64,000 nucleotides of DNA, from contig OV277866.1 of NCBI GenBank assembly GCA_922989275.2, forward strand, positions 36,597,246 through 36,661,245. Direction: 5' to 3'. The translations under genes were made by a program, and so were the position numbers. The DNA comes from Gari tellinella. Lineage: Eukaryota > Mollusca > Bivalvia > Cardiida > Psammobiidae. Under the pieces are notes generated by a model. That model did no database searches, had not been told where the DNA came from, and saw nothing but the letters and a program-made list of their open reading frames with translations. Positions 31,863-43,882 of the stretch are shown piece after piece (positions within the stretch are counted from its first letter, which is position 1; every line of letters begins with the position of its first letter).

Positions 31863-32049
31863 TGTTGAAAATACTATCTCTTACAACTTGACGCATATTT
31901 TATTGTACTTTCAACCACTTTACTGTACCAATCATACCGCTCTGAAATAACGTTAACAGACAATGTAGATCCAAAAGAAAGCAAAAGACAGAATCGGGTT
32001 TGTGTTCTTATATATATTTGGTAGAGCGGGACTTGACTTACATGGCAAA

Positions 32050-32292
32050 TACAATGTTCTCCCTCTTTAAATCGGCCCTCCGAAAAACGATTCCCCCTTA
32101 CACCAATGTTTGCTGCTTTTTCCCAAACAAGATCATTATGATATTTTAAAGTTTTCACAGCTGCAATATCTTGTGCTTAAAAATGCCGTCTGCTATTTTT
32201 TCTTAATGTTATTTTATTTATATTTTGACAAAAGAAACATAAAAAACGTGGGACAGACAGTTTGGACCCAGATCAGACGCCGCGTTAATGTT
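32050..32292 (+). mobile_element. family B element, right half missing
   Basis: TACAATGTTCTCCCTCTTTA, CTCCGAAAAACGATTCCCCC, then ATTTTGACAAAAGAAACATA and the left core I arm CAGTTTGGACCCAGATCAGA. It stops at the loop (GACGCCGCGTTAATG). Confidence 0.65.
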
Positions 32293-33430
32293 TTGAAACA
32301 CTATTCATTTTCTGTATTTCATTGCATTGTGTTTTAATTTTGTTCCGTCAAACGGAAAATAATTATATGTCCTTCTGAACGTCCAGATAGGCCAGTCATT
32401 GGTCGTCCTATCGCAGTGACCAATCTAATGACCACAACTTATCTCATAAAAATGCCTCAATTTATGTACAATCAGAGAAATAAGCATGAGTTATGTTTAT
32501 CCTGATTTTAATATGCCACCGAAGATGTCCCCAAAGTTCCAACTGGCGATAGCATCAGCTTTTGTAATTAGCCGTGCTGGTATCAAAGTTCTAAGATTTA
32601 TGAGACTTAGTGGGGGTTCGACAGGGGTAGTCCATACCGCCCGTGCTATTGTGTGGTGATTTACAGGCAGGGAAGCCGTGGTGAAAGTCCGATAACATCA
32701 TCCATATTTCACGCAACAAGGCTTTTCAGGTGGGAATAAGATCCGTAAAAGTTGCTTTAATCGAGTTCTGGTTTTTATCGTTTATATTAGTTATGATTTA
32801 CATGGTCACGATAACGATAATAACCGAAGCTAACCGAATGTAATAACACGTTTAGCACGGTTGCATCACGATTTATTTTGTTGATAATTAACACAATTTA
32901 TGTACAGTCGATCTTGTGTTTGGCAATAATGAATATGCATTTTGATATCTGGCACAATTGTACGCCCTAATTCGAAACAACGGTTATAAAATAATGTCTA
33001 AGCGGAGCTTCCTATTTTACCTTCGCTAATCATTTCGACTGGCAATGTATGTATTTTCGTTTTAATAACCAGGGTTTACTGTATTGCTGTTAGATATATG
33101 AAGAACTTTGTTTGATGATATGGTTATATTTCTTAATGTGTTTTATTTGATATTAACCGATCGCCAATGGCCCCATTTTTATTTCATTATTCCTTGGATA
33201 TTTTCCGTTTAATCATGCTATCTAAGCATTGAATGGGGCATTTACATCGCCCACAAATTAATTACACCTTTTTAACCTTTATCTAAGTAGCAATTTCTTT
33301 CGCCGTAAATATGTTTTCCTTAAAACGATAGTTTTCTATGACTATGCTGGCAACGTCCAAATGAGACTTAAATTGTTTGATAACTTTATCCTGCTAAGGA
33401 CGGTTGGTATTTTAACAATTATGAAAAACA
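32293..33430. other. element-free island of about 1.1 kb
   Basis: No element of families A to J. Sequence near 32370-32800 contains paired GGCCAGTCATTGGTCGTC and AGTGACCAATCTAATGACCA, a TATCAAAG (TCF-like) and several TAAT sites. It may be regulatory, but it could also be old unique sequence. Confidence 0.25.
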
Positions 33431-33439
33431 TAAAAAGTA

Positions 33440-33630
33440 AACAGTTTGGATTCTTATCAGCCGCTGATGAACTGTGAGTATGATTAGGCTCCAATCCGTT
33501 TGACAAGGCCTTAAAATCATATTTAAAAATGGTCGTCGACAGAATTGCTGCAATTGCCGTTTCTGCATAAAAGGAGCTATGAATATTTCAATAAATGAAA
33601 TTGGTATATTTACTGGAGACATTTCAAAGG
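33440..33630 (+). repeat. block duplicated at 46131-46320
   Basis: CAGTTTGGATTCTTATCAGC starts it and GGAGACATTTCAAAGG ends it against a family A element. The block plus the A element recur almost unchanged 12.7 kb away. Confidence 0.8.
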
Positions 33631-33880
33631 TACAGTGGAGAATCTGTTATTCTTTCCCGTTTAAACGCAAACGTACGCAAACGCAAAACACTAAATCGTA
33701 GAAAAGAACAACTTTTGGACAATTATGATAATTCTTGTTTATCTTGATGGCAAACAGTTTGGAGCCTGATCAGACGCCGGGTTACCCGGCGTCTGATCTG
33801 GCTCCAAACTGTTTGCACTGCAAATAATAGTTTAAGCGTAAACGGGTTTATTGGGAAAGAACAACAGATTCTCCACTGTA
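33631..33880 (+). mobile_element. family A element, complete (250 bp)
   Basis: TACAGTGGAGAATCTGTTAT start and CAGATTCTCCACTGTA end. Core I at 33751-33815 with loop CCGGGTTACCCGG and the conserved T·T mismatch (CCTGATCAG against CTGATCTGG). Confidence 0.85.
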
Positions 33881-34111
33881 ATATATTAACATATTTGCGA
33901 TATGACAAAAATACATATACGACAATATTATAAAACGGCGGACATTATTCGTTCTAAAATTGTGTTGTAAATGTTTGTCGTATGGGTTAATTGTCTTAAC
34001 GAATTGACACAATGGATTTTATTGGTACATTTTAAAACTTTTGAAAAGTAATTCTTCCCTTAATTAAGTTCAATATAGAATAGGTTGGTGTATTAGTATG
34101 TGCCACAGTAT

Positions 34112-34192
34112 CTTACAACGTGGTATTTTCATTAAAGTACTTTGGTTTGGCTTTTGACCCGGTCTAATATTATGAAAAATACCACTTTGTAA
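34112..34192. repeat. inverted repeat, about 21-bp arms
   Basis: CTTACAACGTGGTATTTTCA pairs with TGAAAAATACCACTTTGTAA across about 38 bases, with few mismatches. It is not related to the named families. Confidence 0.55.
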
Positions 34193-34526
34193 GATTGAGA
34201 AGACTAACGCATTCTCTCCTGTATAAGAGTTTTATCAAGGCGTGAAAAGGTGAAAGTGAACATCTTAAGTTTGTACTGATTTGCTGATAAGTGGTTATAG
34301 CATACAAAACAGTGTTTTATATTTTTGATACCAGACTGATTGTCCTATCTCTACAGATTGATGGGCGAACAGTTCGAGTCCGGATAAGACATCGAGTTAC
34401 TTCGAAATCTCACCCGTATTTAAACTTTATGAAATCAGCAAAGTCCATTGTCTATGTGTAATAAAATTACAGACGTCGCCTTAATTTGACCAAATTATAC
34501 ATGTTTATTACGCGGAATTAGTATTC

Positions 34527-34609
34527 TGAAAACAGTGTAGACACTGATCAGAGTATACACAGTTTGCCTATGCCCCATATTTGGGATCGTTGGCAAAAAT
34601 GGGTCAATA
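34527..34609. mobile_element. family F remnant
   Basis: ACAGTGTAGACACTGATCAG, ACAGTTTGCCTATGCCCCAT and TTTGGGATCGTTGGC match the F right half. Confidence 0.5.
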
Positions 34610-34945
34610 AAGTTTTGGAGTTGATAAGCAACTAACAACAAGATACAGTACACTGTATTGATGTATTTCGTCTAAGGTATAACATTAACAGGCTACTTTA
34701 AAAGTACCATAACATATTTATGAATACATTGCGTATTTATAGACGATTTATATACATTTAAAGAAAATTGGAGTGACTATAAAAGTACATCACCAGCTTC
34801 ACGTAGCTTTAAATGCAAATAAAATATTTTATTGCTATAATATCGTTCGCTCAAGATTAATTGCTCCTTATATTCCGTAAAGTTATAGTTAGTGTATTTT
34901 GATGAAGAAATATCGTTATAAGCTTCGGTATTGGTCCTGATCAGG

Positions 34946-35146
34946 AGCCCGTTTCATAAAACTTCGTACGACAAAAGTTTTCGTAAGTCAGATTATAAAA
35001 GTCTCAAATATTATTTATTTCTCTATCTAATCCTGTCTTTTGACATCTTTTTGGAATCGTCTTTTGAGAAATCAGAAAATAAATGTATTTTAAAATTTTG
35101 ACTTACGATCGTTTTTGTCGTACGAAGTTTTATGAAACGGGCCCCA
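34946..35146. mobile_element. family I element
   Basis: Ends GCCCGTTTCATAAAACTTCG and ACGAAGTTTTATGAAACGGG are inverted and almost perfect. Inside are TATCTAATCCTGTCTTTTGA and GGAATCGTCTTTTGAG. The flanks (GGTCCTGATCAGGA, CCAGACG) suggest insertion into an older core I stem. Confidence 0.7.
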
Positions 35147-35235
35147 GACGTGTGACATATGCCCAATCTGTTGTAAATGTACTGTAGCTCGGGACTAAAC
35201 AATGGCTCGGATCGATGTCTGAAATATCCATATAA

Positions 35236-35540
35236 AATGTTCCCTCCCTTCAACGGCCCTCCGAACAACGACTACCTCCTTACAACGACATTTGCTGATG
35301 TTTCCAAGAAACCTATGTCTAATGCTTGCACTGCTGCAATATCGTCTGCTTTGACAGAAAACACATACTTACGAAAGACAAACAGCTTGAGTCCAGATCA
35401 GATACGCGTTACGCGGCGTTTGATCTGGATTCGAGTTGTTAACAAATGTAGCCATTTCCCCTCCCTATAACGAGCCCCTCCGAACAACGCACACGATGTG
35501 TGTTTCCCATTTGATGTCGTTGTAGAGAGGGAGCACTGTA
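35236..35540 (+). mobile_element. family B element
   Basis: AATGTTCCCTCCCTTCAACG start, core I 35389-35443 in B form with a short loop deletion, then ATTTGATGTCGTTGTAGAGA and GGGAGCACTGTA. Confidence 0.7.
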
Positions 35541-35842
35541 CAGCCATTTACGTTCATGGAACTAGAACAGTTTACGCAGAGAAACTAAGTTATTAACAAT
35601 AAAGAGGTTACTCTTTAATGCTCTTTTTCTCTTTATGTCTGTAAAATATACTTTGTCATTCTATAGCCGAACATGACTTCTATACAAAAGCTTTTATTAT
35701 GTTAGTTTACTTGTGTATGAATCATTTTAATAATGTGAACTTTATTGGGATAAAACAAAATTAGAGGGATCTAAAAAGCATCCTCTTCTGGGTGTGTGTC
35801 TGCAAATGTTTACATCTTTTAAGTTATATTGAAATGCCTTCG

Positions 35843-36019
35843 TACAGTGGAGAATCTGTTATTCTTTCCCAATAAACGCGTTTACGCTAAAACTGTTTGC
35901 CACCAAGATAAACATGAAATATCAGAATTGTCCAAAAGTTGTTCTTTTTTACGTTTTAGTGTTTTGCGTTTGCGTACGTTTGCGTTTAAACGGGAAAGAA
36001 TAACAGATTCTCCACTGTA
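35843..36019 (-). mobile_element. family A element, core I deleted
   Basis: TACAGTGGAGAATCTGTTAT and GATTCTCCACTGTA ends are intact. The hairpin is reduced to ACTGTTTGCC, leaving 177 bp. Confidence 0.75.
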
Positions 36020-36073
36020 TGTATTAACCAAATACAGTTACAGTTGGGTTAAGCAACAATTCATTTTAACACT

Positions 36074-36303
36074 TTAACCCTTTAACCCATAACCTGTTTA
36101 TAGGTCTGAATACAGGTAACCAGTTTAAGCAGGTTTATTGTAAAGCAGAATGTTCATTCTGCTTTACCTTAAACCTGCTTTTAGCAACCATCTACTAGGA
36201 AAAATGAAATACTGCTCATGGTACATGTTCATGACTATATAAAGTGGAACTATTTTCTACAGTGGATGCATTAATTATATGCGCCAAAAGGCGAATGTTT
36301 AAG
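36074..36303 (+). mobile_element. family D element
   Basis: TTAACCCTTTAACCCATAAC start, compact core II (AGCAGGTTTATTGTAAAGCA / TGCTTTACCTTAAACCTGCT), AACTATTTTCTACAGTGGAT. The right end is weak. Confidence 0.65.
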
Positions 36304-37161
36304 CAAAGGCGACGTCGTTATGCTAGAAAATTTATGCGAGAAAACTATTTTCTGAGATACATGTACTTTGAATAGCTATGAGCTTGCATTCTATTATAAA
36401 ACTACTATTATTATCTTTCGGGTGGTCGATAAATACATTTCTGTCGATTGAAACTAAACTACAATTTATGCGCTGTTTCAATGGGATTAAGGATGAATTT
36501 TATTAAGGTTTTTGTTTTTAAGTTTGATGGACAGGAAATTGTCGAAACGTATTATATCACGAAATATGCACACAAATTTAAATTAGTTATTAATGTTTTT
36601 GTTTATATTTGAAAACGTATTACTATACATCGTAGTATAAATGGTTTCATGCAAAAAAGAATAGAACGGATTTTAAAAAAATCAAAAGCACACTTTGTCA
36701 TATATTAATGCTCTCGTATTTGATATGAATATTGGGCTAGCATAAAGTAAAGTTCCGTTTATTTGACAGAATGAGAACCCTTATGTTTCACCGCCATTTA
36801 ACTTAGCCATGTTCTAAAATAGCTTTCAAAGCACCAAAAAATGAGCATAAACTGGTTATGTCTAAATGGTGCAGTACTTCGTATAATATACCCAAAATAG
36901 AATGGGATCTGTAGGATAGATTAATAGCGACTTTTTCAAGACATATTATGTAAGTATACATTTCTCTGATTATATTAATTGTATTTCGTTCCACTAACAA
37001 TGTGGTAAGTTCAGCCATGAAATAATTATACATATGCTATTGTCAATTATAATTTATCTAAGGCTTATCGTTTAGTAGTGAAACAGGAATCTGGTATATC
37101 AAATATTTTTTCATCACTGTTTTGTCTACTTTAAACCTTTCAATGGCAAAGTTTGATATTA
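36304..37161. other. no recognised feature
   Basis: No repeat family or exon found. Confidence 0.35.
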
Positions 37162-37419
37162 TACAGTTATCTTTCCCGTTTAAACGCAAACGTACGCAAA
37201 CGTACGCAAACGTACGCAAACGCATTGCAATAAAACGTAGACAATGACATCTTATTGACAATCCTGGCCATTTATTTTAATATGAGAGGCAAACAGTTTG
37301 GAGCCTGATCAGACGCCGGGTAACCCGGCGTCTGATCTGGCTCCAAACTTTTTGCAGTGGAAATAAACGTTAAAGCGTAAACGCGTTTATTGGGAAAGAA
37401 TAACACATTCTCCACTGTA
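37162..37419 (+). mobile_element. family A element with expanded CGTACGCAAA repeat
   Basis: The left end lacks GGAGAATCTGTTAT (TACAGTTATCTTTCCCG). AAACGTACGC is repeated three times where other A copies have one or two. Core I at 37290-37354; right end intact. Confidence 0.8.
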
Positions 37420-38661
37420 GCAGTTCAAGAAGTTTTAATTTGTAAAGACGCCGAATAACGTCGTGTGATAAATTTTCAGTCATATTTGTAATGAATAAAA
37501 ATAAATACATTGCTGTATTGATTTTTTTATGTAGAACCCAATTCTGCATTTTTATTTTCTTGCTTCACTAAATCCATGTGCTCATTTAAAGGATGTGCCT
37601 GGCATTTTCTGTACTTGAAGTGTACATAATTATTTCCGAATCAGTTATTCAAATAGCAAGTGTTTAGAGCCAGATCAGAAGGCACATAACTTGAAGTAAG
37701 AGCTGGCGTTGATATGTTTACCGTTAAGTATTTATCAAGTCGGTCACTATCTAAATCATGTCAATTTTTAAATATACATAGAAACAATTTGTTAAAATAT
37801 GACCTTTCTTTAATGTTTTTGTAATGAACGGACACTGTTTAGAAATCCATATTCTGTCTGCTTGTTTCGTCACTGCAAGGAACTCGTATGTTTAGATATT
37901 GTCATTGTTTTGGTTTTTGTCAGTAATACATATCAGACAGTGACAAACAGTTTGGATTAAGACCTAAAAAGTTTAAAATTGTCAGTGAACTAGAGAAAAA
38001 CCACTGAGCAGGGTTATGTAATTTTATAGGTGTTTAAAGAAGTAACGTTCCAAACCAACTTTGCAAACATATTATACCTAAATGAAGAAATATAAGATGC
38101 GGCTTTTTATCAGGACTTGTACTACTTTCGTATAAACTGTTAACTGATACGGTTTTATCTCCGGTGTAGTTAATAATGAGCCGTGCAAGCAAACACAATT
38201 GAAAATTTAGTTTAAAATACAGATTTTGGACATTGGCTGATCTGAAAAATTATTTACCCATTTAGGCCTAGTGTCTATTAAAATGGACATTTGCAAAGTT
38301 AGCAATGAAGACCATGATAAGAGGCTGTATTTCGCGACATCTCACCAGTGTCTTCACTGTTTGCTATTGCAATTGAAATGTTCTGCTGTATGTAAAACCA
38401 TTTTAGCTTACTTAGATCGTCCTTGTAAATCTATAATGAAATCTTCCTGCAATCATATACGGAGAGTTCATTGCACTATTCATGCATAAATATGTTAACC
38501 TATTCATTGCATCAAACCGAGTGAAAAAGTATTATGAAAGAAGTTTGGATATTAGTAAGACATCAATTAACCCGGCATCTGATAGGCGTCCAAAATATGT
38601 CACCCTCTCATCGAAAGCTTTATTTGTTACAAACAATATTTGTGACAACTTTGACACGGAC
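37420..38661. other. no gene; faint core traces
   Basis: GTGTTTAGAGCCAGATCAGA (37661) and GACAAACAGTTTGGATTAAG (37940) are half-core traces. Otherwise nothing. Confidence 0.35.
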
Positions 38662-39032
38662 TACAGTGCTCGATCTCTCCAACGACATCCTAATGGGAGA
38701 AACAATTCGTGTGTGTTGACCGGAGGGAGTCGTTATAGGGTGGATAAATTAAGACATTGTTAACATTTGCAAACGGCTTGAATCTAGATCAGACGCCGCG
38801 TAACGCGGCGTCTGGTCTTGATTCAAGCTCTTTGCCACTCGTCATTATATTTATTCTATAACAAATATCCACTTATATGTACTTTGAGAAAAACAGCATA
38901 CTCCATTTTTAAGCAGACGATATTGCAGCAGTAAAACCGTTATACATCATTTTCCGTTTGGAAACAGCGGCAAAAGTTGTTGTAAAGAGGGAGTCGTTGT
39001 TTAGATGGCCGTTGTAGGAAAGAAACACTGTA
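38662..39032 (-). mobile_element. family B element, complete (371 bp)
   Basis: TACAGTGCTCGATCTCTCCA start and GTAGGAAAGAAACACTGTA end. Core I at 38770-38834 with perfect loop GCCGCGTAACGCGGC. Confidence 0.8.
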
Positions 39033-39660
39033 TATCCCGATGGTGAATAAGCTAACAAAGAGACAGCCTCCGAGCCAGACATGGCGGAACCTAATGGCGT
39101 CTGTTTAGCTATGGTTTACTTGAAAATATGGTACATTTAGTAAATGTCAGGGCAATAATATGCAGTATGATACAGTCAGTGTCACTCATTTTGGGGAGTT
39201 ATTTGACAAAGATCCTTCACACTAATTTGTCTAATGTGAATTTCCTCTTAAATGGAGTACACCTCGAGAATAATTCAAATTTTGTCATATTCAAAACAGG
39301 TATGTCCAATAAGCGACATCCAGTGATAGATATATTAACTTCGTTGAGAAAAAAGATAATAGTTAACGTCATGTCAAATGCAACCTTTTCATTTATTTGT
39401 TTACATTTTGTTATTAAAACAATACATTTCATCATTTTGATTTCGTGTTTCATTGAAATACATTACAATTTCAGCAAAAAACGTACACTCTTTAGACAAT
39501 GTACTCATTCTTTGTTCTTATAAGGTATTTACATAAATGTCAATTACCACTGTATTGCCGAAAATAAATTGAAAAATGACACCCTGGTAAGTATTGATGG
39601 AACAAAACACAATCTTATTAAAACGTACCGTATTGACCCTTAGTTTTGGTACACACAGGT
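39033..39660. other. no supported gene
   Basis: Contains a 131-codon open frame (39128-39523) without features that support a gene; see the rejected list. Confidence 0.35.
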
Positions 39661-39663
39661 AGA

Positions 39664-39728
39664 GCAAAAAGTGTAGACCTTGATCAGACTGCTTCAGGAT
39701 TTGTCTGATACAGGTCTACACTATTTTC
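39664..39728. repeat. decayed F-type core hairpin
   Basis: AAAAAGTGTAGACCTTGATC and GATACAGGTCTACACTATTT pair; the loop is degraded. Confidence 0.55.
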
Positions 39729-39968
39729 TATATTCCGTTTACATCTTTTGGAGACACTTTTGTATGATAAAAATTGTTCAAATATTAAGATAATCACAGC
39801 AGTTATAAAGCATGTCGCACTGTTTAGCACTTTTAGAAACGTTTTACATAAATACAATAAGCAAAAAAGCAACGGACACAATCCAAAAGAAGACAAACAT
39901 ATCGGTATAGACACATTTGACTCAATTACCAAAAAACACAGATATAATAGCCAGAAGAAATAAGCAAG

Positions 39969-40330
39969 TACAGCGCTCCCTCTCTACAACGACATCCAAT
40001 GGGAGACAACAAATATGTGCGTTGTTCGGAGGGAGTCGTTACAGAGAGGGAAATAGGATTAAATTTGCAAACAGCTTGAATCCAGATCAGACGCCGCGTA
40101 ACGCGGCGTCTGATCTGGATTCAAGCTGTTTGTCACTCGTCACTAAGGTTTGTTTTGTCAAAATGCCCAATATGTAATTTTGAGAAATACAGCAGACGAC
40201 AACTTTAAGTAGAAGATTATTGCAGACGTAAAAAGGTTGGACATAATTTCTTGTTTCGGGATCAGCGGCAAGCGTCGTTGTGAAGAGGGAATCGTTGTTG
40301 GGAGGGCCGTTGTAGAGAGGGAGCGCTGTA
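39969..40330 (-). mobile_element. family B element, complete (362 bp)
   Basis: TACAGCGCTCCCTCTCTACA start and AGAGAGGGAGCGCTGTA end. Core I at 40068-40132 is a perfect inverted repeat (CAAACAGCTTGAATCCAGAT and its exact complement). This is the cleanest B copy. Confidence 0.85.
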
Positions 40331-40509
40331 TTTTCTTAGGCAGTTGCAACTCGTATTGAATAAAACAGAGTAGATGATTCGGCGGCTCGACACTATATGA
40401 ACTATATGAAATAACTACATGTAATAATGAATTTCACATAATTATACGACCAAAAAAACCCGAAATAGTTTTACCCTGAAACCGACAAAGGCGATTACAC
40501 TCGACGCTG

Positions 40510-40580
40510 TGAACAGTTTGGATCCTTATCAGACACTTAGTTGTTATTTGTCTGATAGAAATAAAAAAAAAACTGTTTGA
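40510..40580. repeat. decayed core I hairpin
   Basis: GAACAGTTTGGATCCTTATC and TTGTCTGATAGAAATAAA, ending ACTGTTTG. Confidence 0.45.
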
Positions 40581-40679
40581 TTATATTGTTATTTACAATT
40601 ATTCAGACATACTTAATCTAACATTAAAAACCAAATAAAGCCAGCAAAAGATATTAAAAGACGATCTTAAGTCGATACA

Positions 40680-40863
40680 CTACATAGTATGTTTCTAGTA
40701 TTGACGATAGGTGGCTACTTAAAGCAGTTTGAAAGTAAAGCAATGCTTTAAGACTGCTTAAATCTTATATATAGAAATATTTTATGATAGATAGTCATGA
40801 CTATGATTGGAACCTTTTACTTCAATGAAGAAAATTAAAGGCGTTAAAATGAGTAATGGGTTA
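40680..40863 (+). mobile_element. family D element, decayed
   Basis: GTTTCTAGTATTGACGATAG, core II shortened (TTAAAGCAGTTTGAAAGTAA / GCTTTAAGACTGCTTAAA), ends AGTAATGGGTTAA. Confidence 0.6.
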
Positions 40864-41098
40864 ATGACAATGCTAAATTACAAGTCGATATACGCTTAAT
40901 TAACACTCGGAAAAACACAACAAGAGAGCATAAACGTTTGAAATTGTTTAGTTCAATTGTGATATATATCGCAAAACAAGCACCAAAGTATTGACACTAC
41001 CGGTATATAACAAATAAAGAGTAGACAGGAAACATTGAAATATTATATTTATTAATAGCAGCGAATTAACCATTACAATCAATACCACTATTACAAAC

Positions 41099-41348
41099 TA
41101 CAATGGAGAATCTGTTATTCTTTCCCAATAAACGCGTTTATGCTAAAACTATTATTTGCTGTGCAAACAGTTTGGAGCCAGATCAGACGCCGGGTAACCC
41201 GGCGTCTGATCAGGCTCCAAACTGTTTGCCACCAAGATAAACAAGAATTATCATAATTGTCCAAAAGTTGTACTTTTCTACGTTTTAGTGCTTTGCGTTT
41301 GCGTACGTTTGCGTTTAAACGGGAAAGAATAACAGATTCTCCACTGTA
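41099..41348 (-). mobile_element. family A element, complete (250 bp)
   Basis: TACAATGGAGAATCTGTTAT start and ATTCTCCACTGTA end; core I at 41164-41228 with loop CCGGGTAACCCGG and the A·A mismatch expected of the inverted orientation. Confidence 0.85.
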
Positions 41349-41569
41349 GCTACAGGCAAAAGCAACAAAAAAACATACATACCTGAAAACAAAACAAAAA
41401 AACATGTCATTATCGAAATATTCATACATCCATTTTCATGTCTTAGAATGACAAAGTTGCTCTTGAAATTAATTTACCTGTAAGCATGAAGTAATATGCA
41501 AAATAATAAATTTAAATACATTAAAAGCTATCTATCATAAACACTTAATTGCAATAGTTAGTATATATT

Positions 41570-41722
41570 TAAAGCAGGTGTATGCTTTAAGCAATGTGAA
41601 AGTAAAACAGAATTCTCATTTAAGATATTTCTGTTTTAATTTTACCAGGCTGTCATCCGCCTTAAATACAAAAAATGGTGTCTTTTAAATGGTCCAAATA
41701 GAGAGGTTTTCCTGTTCATTAG
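41570..41722. mobile_element. family E element, left end lost
   Basis: TTAAGCAATGTGAAAGTAAA, CAGAATTCTCATTTAAGATA, TTTCTGTTTTAATTTTACCA, and ATGGTCCAAATAGAGAGGTT. Confidence 0.5.
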
Positions 41723-42069
41723 TAAATGTTGTTTTACATAAATAATAAAATTATGCTAAAATTGACATATGGAATAGGAAATGCAACACATATAATTATT
41801 TATTAACATCCGTTGATGTCACTGTATCACATGTAACTGACGCGATTTAGCCATTTGAATTATCTCAATTGAATTTCTAAAGCGTTTAAAAATGCAAATT
41901 TGTCTGAATTTATCTGAGGAAAGAGTCAAGCTCATGCTTAACTCTTGCATCGTCTTAGGTGAATACTACGGAAGCTTATACGGACCCCCTTTAATGTAAT
42001 AATATCTTTGAAAAGTTAAAGAGTTACATATCTTTGACATATATAAAGTGATATTTTATGTGTAATCAT

Positions 42070-42159
42070 AAATACGAAAGAAGACTCAAGCAGGAAACGC
42101 AACACAAACAATACACCCATCTCTAAAGCAGAACACACACACAGCCATACCATAACAAA

Positions 42160-42215
<56 letters not shown>

Positions 42216-42556
42216 CAATACCATTCCTTCATCTACACACTAAATAGAAAACAACACGCAAGACAAACATAAAGCTAAGTGAATATAGGAGCCCGCCTTG
42301 GTACGGTCAGTAGCAATCAATAATCAATTATAAATTAATTAATTATTAACAACCACTGGGGGGTTAAACCTGGGTTTAGGGGCGCCCAACCTCACACTTA
42401 TCTCCTATATTCACCTATAACGACGAACAGTGTACATAAAATATAAACCCTGTTCCACAACCTTACAATCAAAAAGACCGCCAGCACAGTAAGTAAATAC
42501 ATGTAAAACATCTGACAAAATGCTCTGACAGGATTATTAGTAACACGGGAAATATC
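42070..42556 (-). mobile_element. 5'-truncated retroelement tail, nested
   Basis: On the minus strand it matches 6887-7333: TACTTACTGTGCTGGCGGTC, GGGCGCCCCTAAACCCAGG, GTACCAAGGCGGGCTCCTAT, a GT run and the end CTTGAGTCTTCTTTCGTATT. None of the coding part is present. Confidence 0.8.
42161..42212. repeat. AC/GT microsatellite
   Basis: About 25 AC repeats within the nested retroelement tail, longer than in the copy at 7220. Confidence 0.9.
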
Positions 42557-43157
42557 AACATTAATATTTATCTTTATCGAAATTAACAATTTTATATATC
42601 TGCAATATATAAAAGCTAATGTTTTCTGAGCAGTTATATGATAATAATATTTATGTCACTAACTTTTTGTCAATTATAAATGGAATTAAGATATAAATTG
42701 GTAAAAAGCAGAGAATTTATGTCTTACAAAACGTCTATTTTTGTATATTTCTAAGTTATAATAAATGTAAAAGGCTAAAAAAGAACACATTGTATATTTA
42801 CCAAAATAAGTTTATTTTTTCTATACTACTTAAGTAATTATTTCATATACTTAATAACTATATTGCTGAATATATCTTCACAACAAATAATAGATCGAAA
42901 GTAACGAATTATATTAAATAAATAGTGTCCTTTTTATGAGAAAATTCGAGCTAATTTTAATGTATTTCAGTAAAAACGAATTATTTATATTTCAAGGCTA
43001 AATATAAGAGACTTAAAACTGACGTGTTATGTTGTACCCAACGTATATCATTATTGTTTTAAAGCATTTTTATATCATAAAACTGCGTGGAATTTGTACA
43101 CATTTATTGTATATATAAGGGGGTCCGTATAAGCTTCCGTAGAATACAGTCAACTTG

Positions 43158-43222
43158 CAAACAGTTTTAATTCTGGTCAGATGTCGCGTCACATGGCATT
43201 TGATCTAGTTACAAACTGTTTC
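43158..43222. repeat. core I hairpin remnant
   Basis: CAAACAGTTTTAATTCTGGT and TTGATCTAGTTACAAACTGT, loop CGCGTCACATGG. It lies 15 bases from the end of the 1.18-kb transposon. Confidence 0.6.
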
Positions 43223-43882
43223 ACAATTGATTCTAATACTAGTAAGTAAGTACAATTGATTCGACATATATTCAGTCAGTTTGTTTTTTTATCTAGCAAT
43301 GAACCGTAGGTTAAAATGAATTTCAACAAACATATCTTTGTGATACACAATTTCTGTATTTCTATTATCATATACTTGACAAAACATTTGAACACAAATA
43401 GCGAATTATATAAAATACTTATTTTTCAGTCAAAGTAATGGATTATCATGAACGATCGTATTACTGTTTCATTGATTGAAATGGGGAATGTTAAACTCTT
43501 TGATTACACAGTGAAACTTAACCGTTCATCGCCAAATTGTAAGTCTATTTAAAGCTTTAATCCAACCCACAGTATGTTCTGCTAAAATGCGGCGCTGCAA
43601 TATACAATGTAGTCAAACTTTGTTTTGTTTTAAAGTTTGACAAGACAAAATAATGCAAGTGTCACATACTTTTAAGCCTAACCAGACGCCCGAAATCAAC
43701 TTTAGTAGCCGTCTTGAAAGGAATAATAATATATTTTCAAATATTGAATAATCGCTAAAATTTTGAAATAGTTCAATCGTCTACAACTTTAAAGGTTTTA
43801 ACAGAGTCAACGATTAAAGTTCGGTAACACTTATTTTACATTCCTATATATTTCTGCTTACCCACTTTAACCTTGCGACATG
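43223..43882. other. no recognised feature
   Basis: AT-rich sequence without exon or clear repeat. Confidence 0.35.

Larger units (their letters stand above)
41966..43142. mobile_element. 1.18-kb DNA transposon with 25-bp inverted ends
   Basis: CTACGGAAGCTTATACGGAC followed by CCCCTT (41966-41991) is matched inverted at 43117-43142, with AATA at both outer flanks as a possible target duplication. The interior is very AT-rich and non-coding. It carries a nested retroelement tail (42070-42556), so the original element was about 0.7 kb. Confidence 0.75.

Noticed and set aside
39128..39523. 131-codon open frame on the + strand
   Set aside because: AT-driven composition rich in Ile, Phe and Leu, no motif, no splice signals, and an overlapping frame on the other strand of similar quality.
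42016..42210. Frame encoding MCVCVCVC repeats
   Set aside because: Translation of the AC microsatellite.
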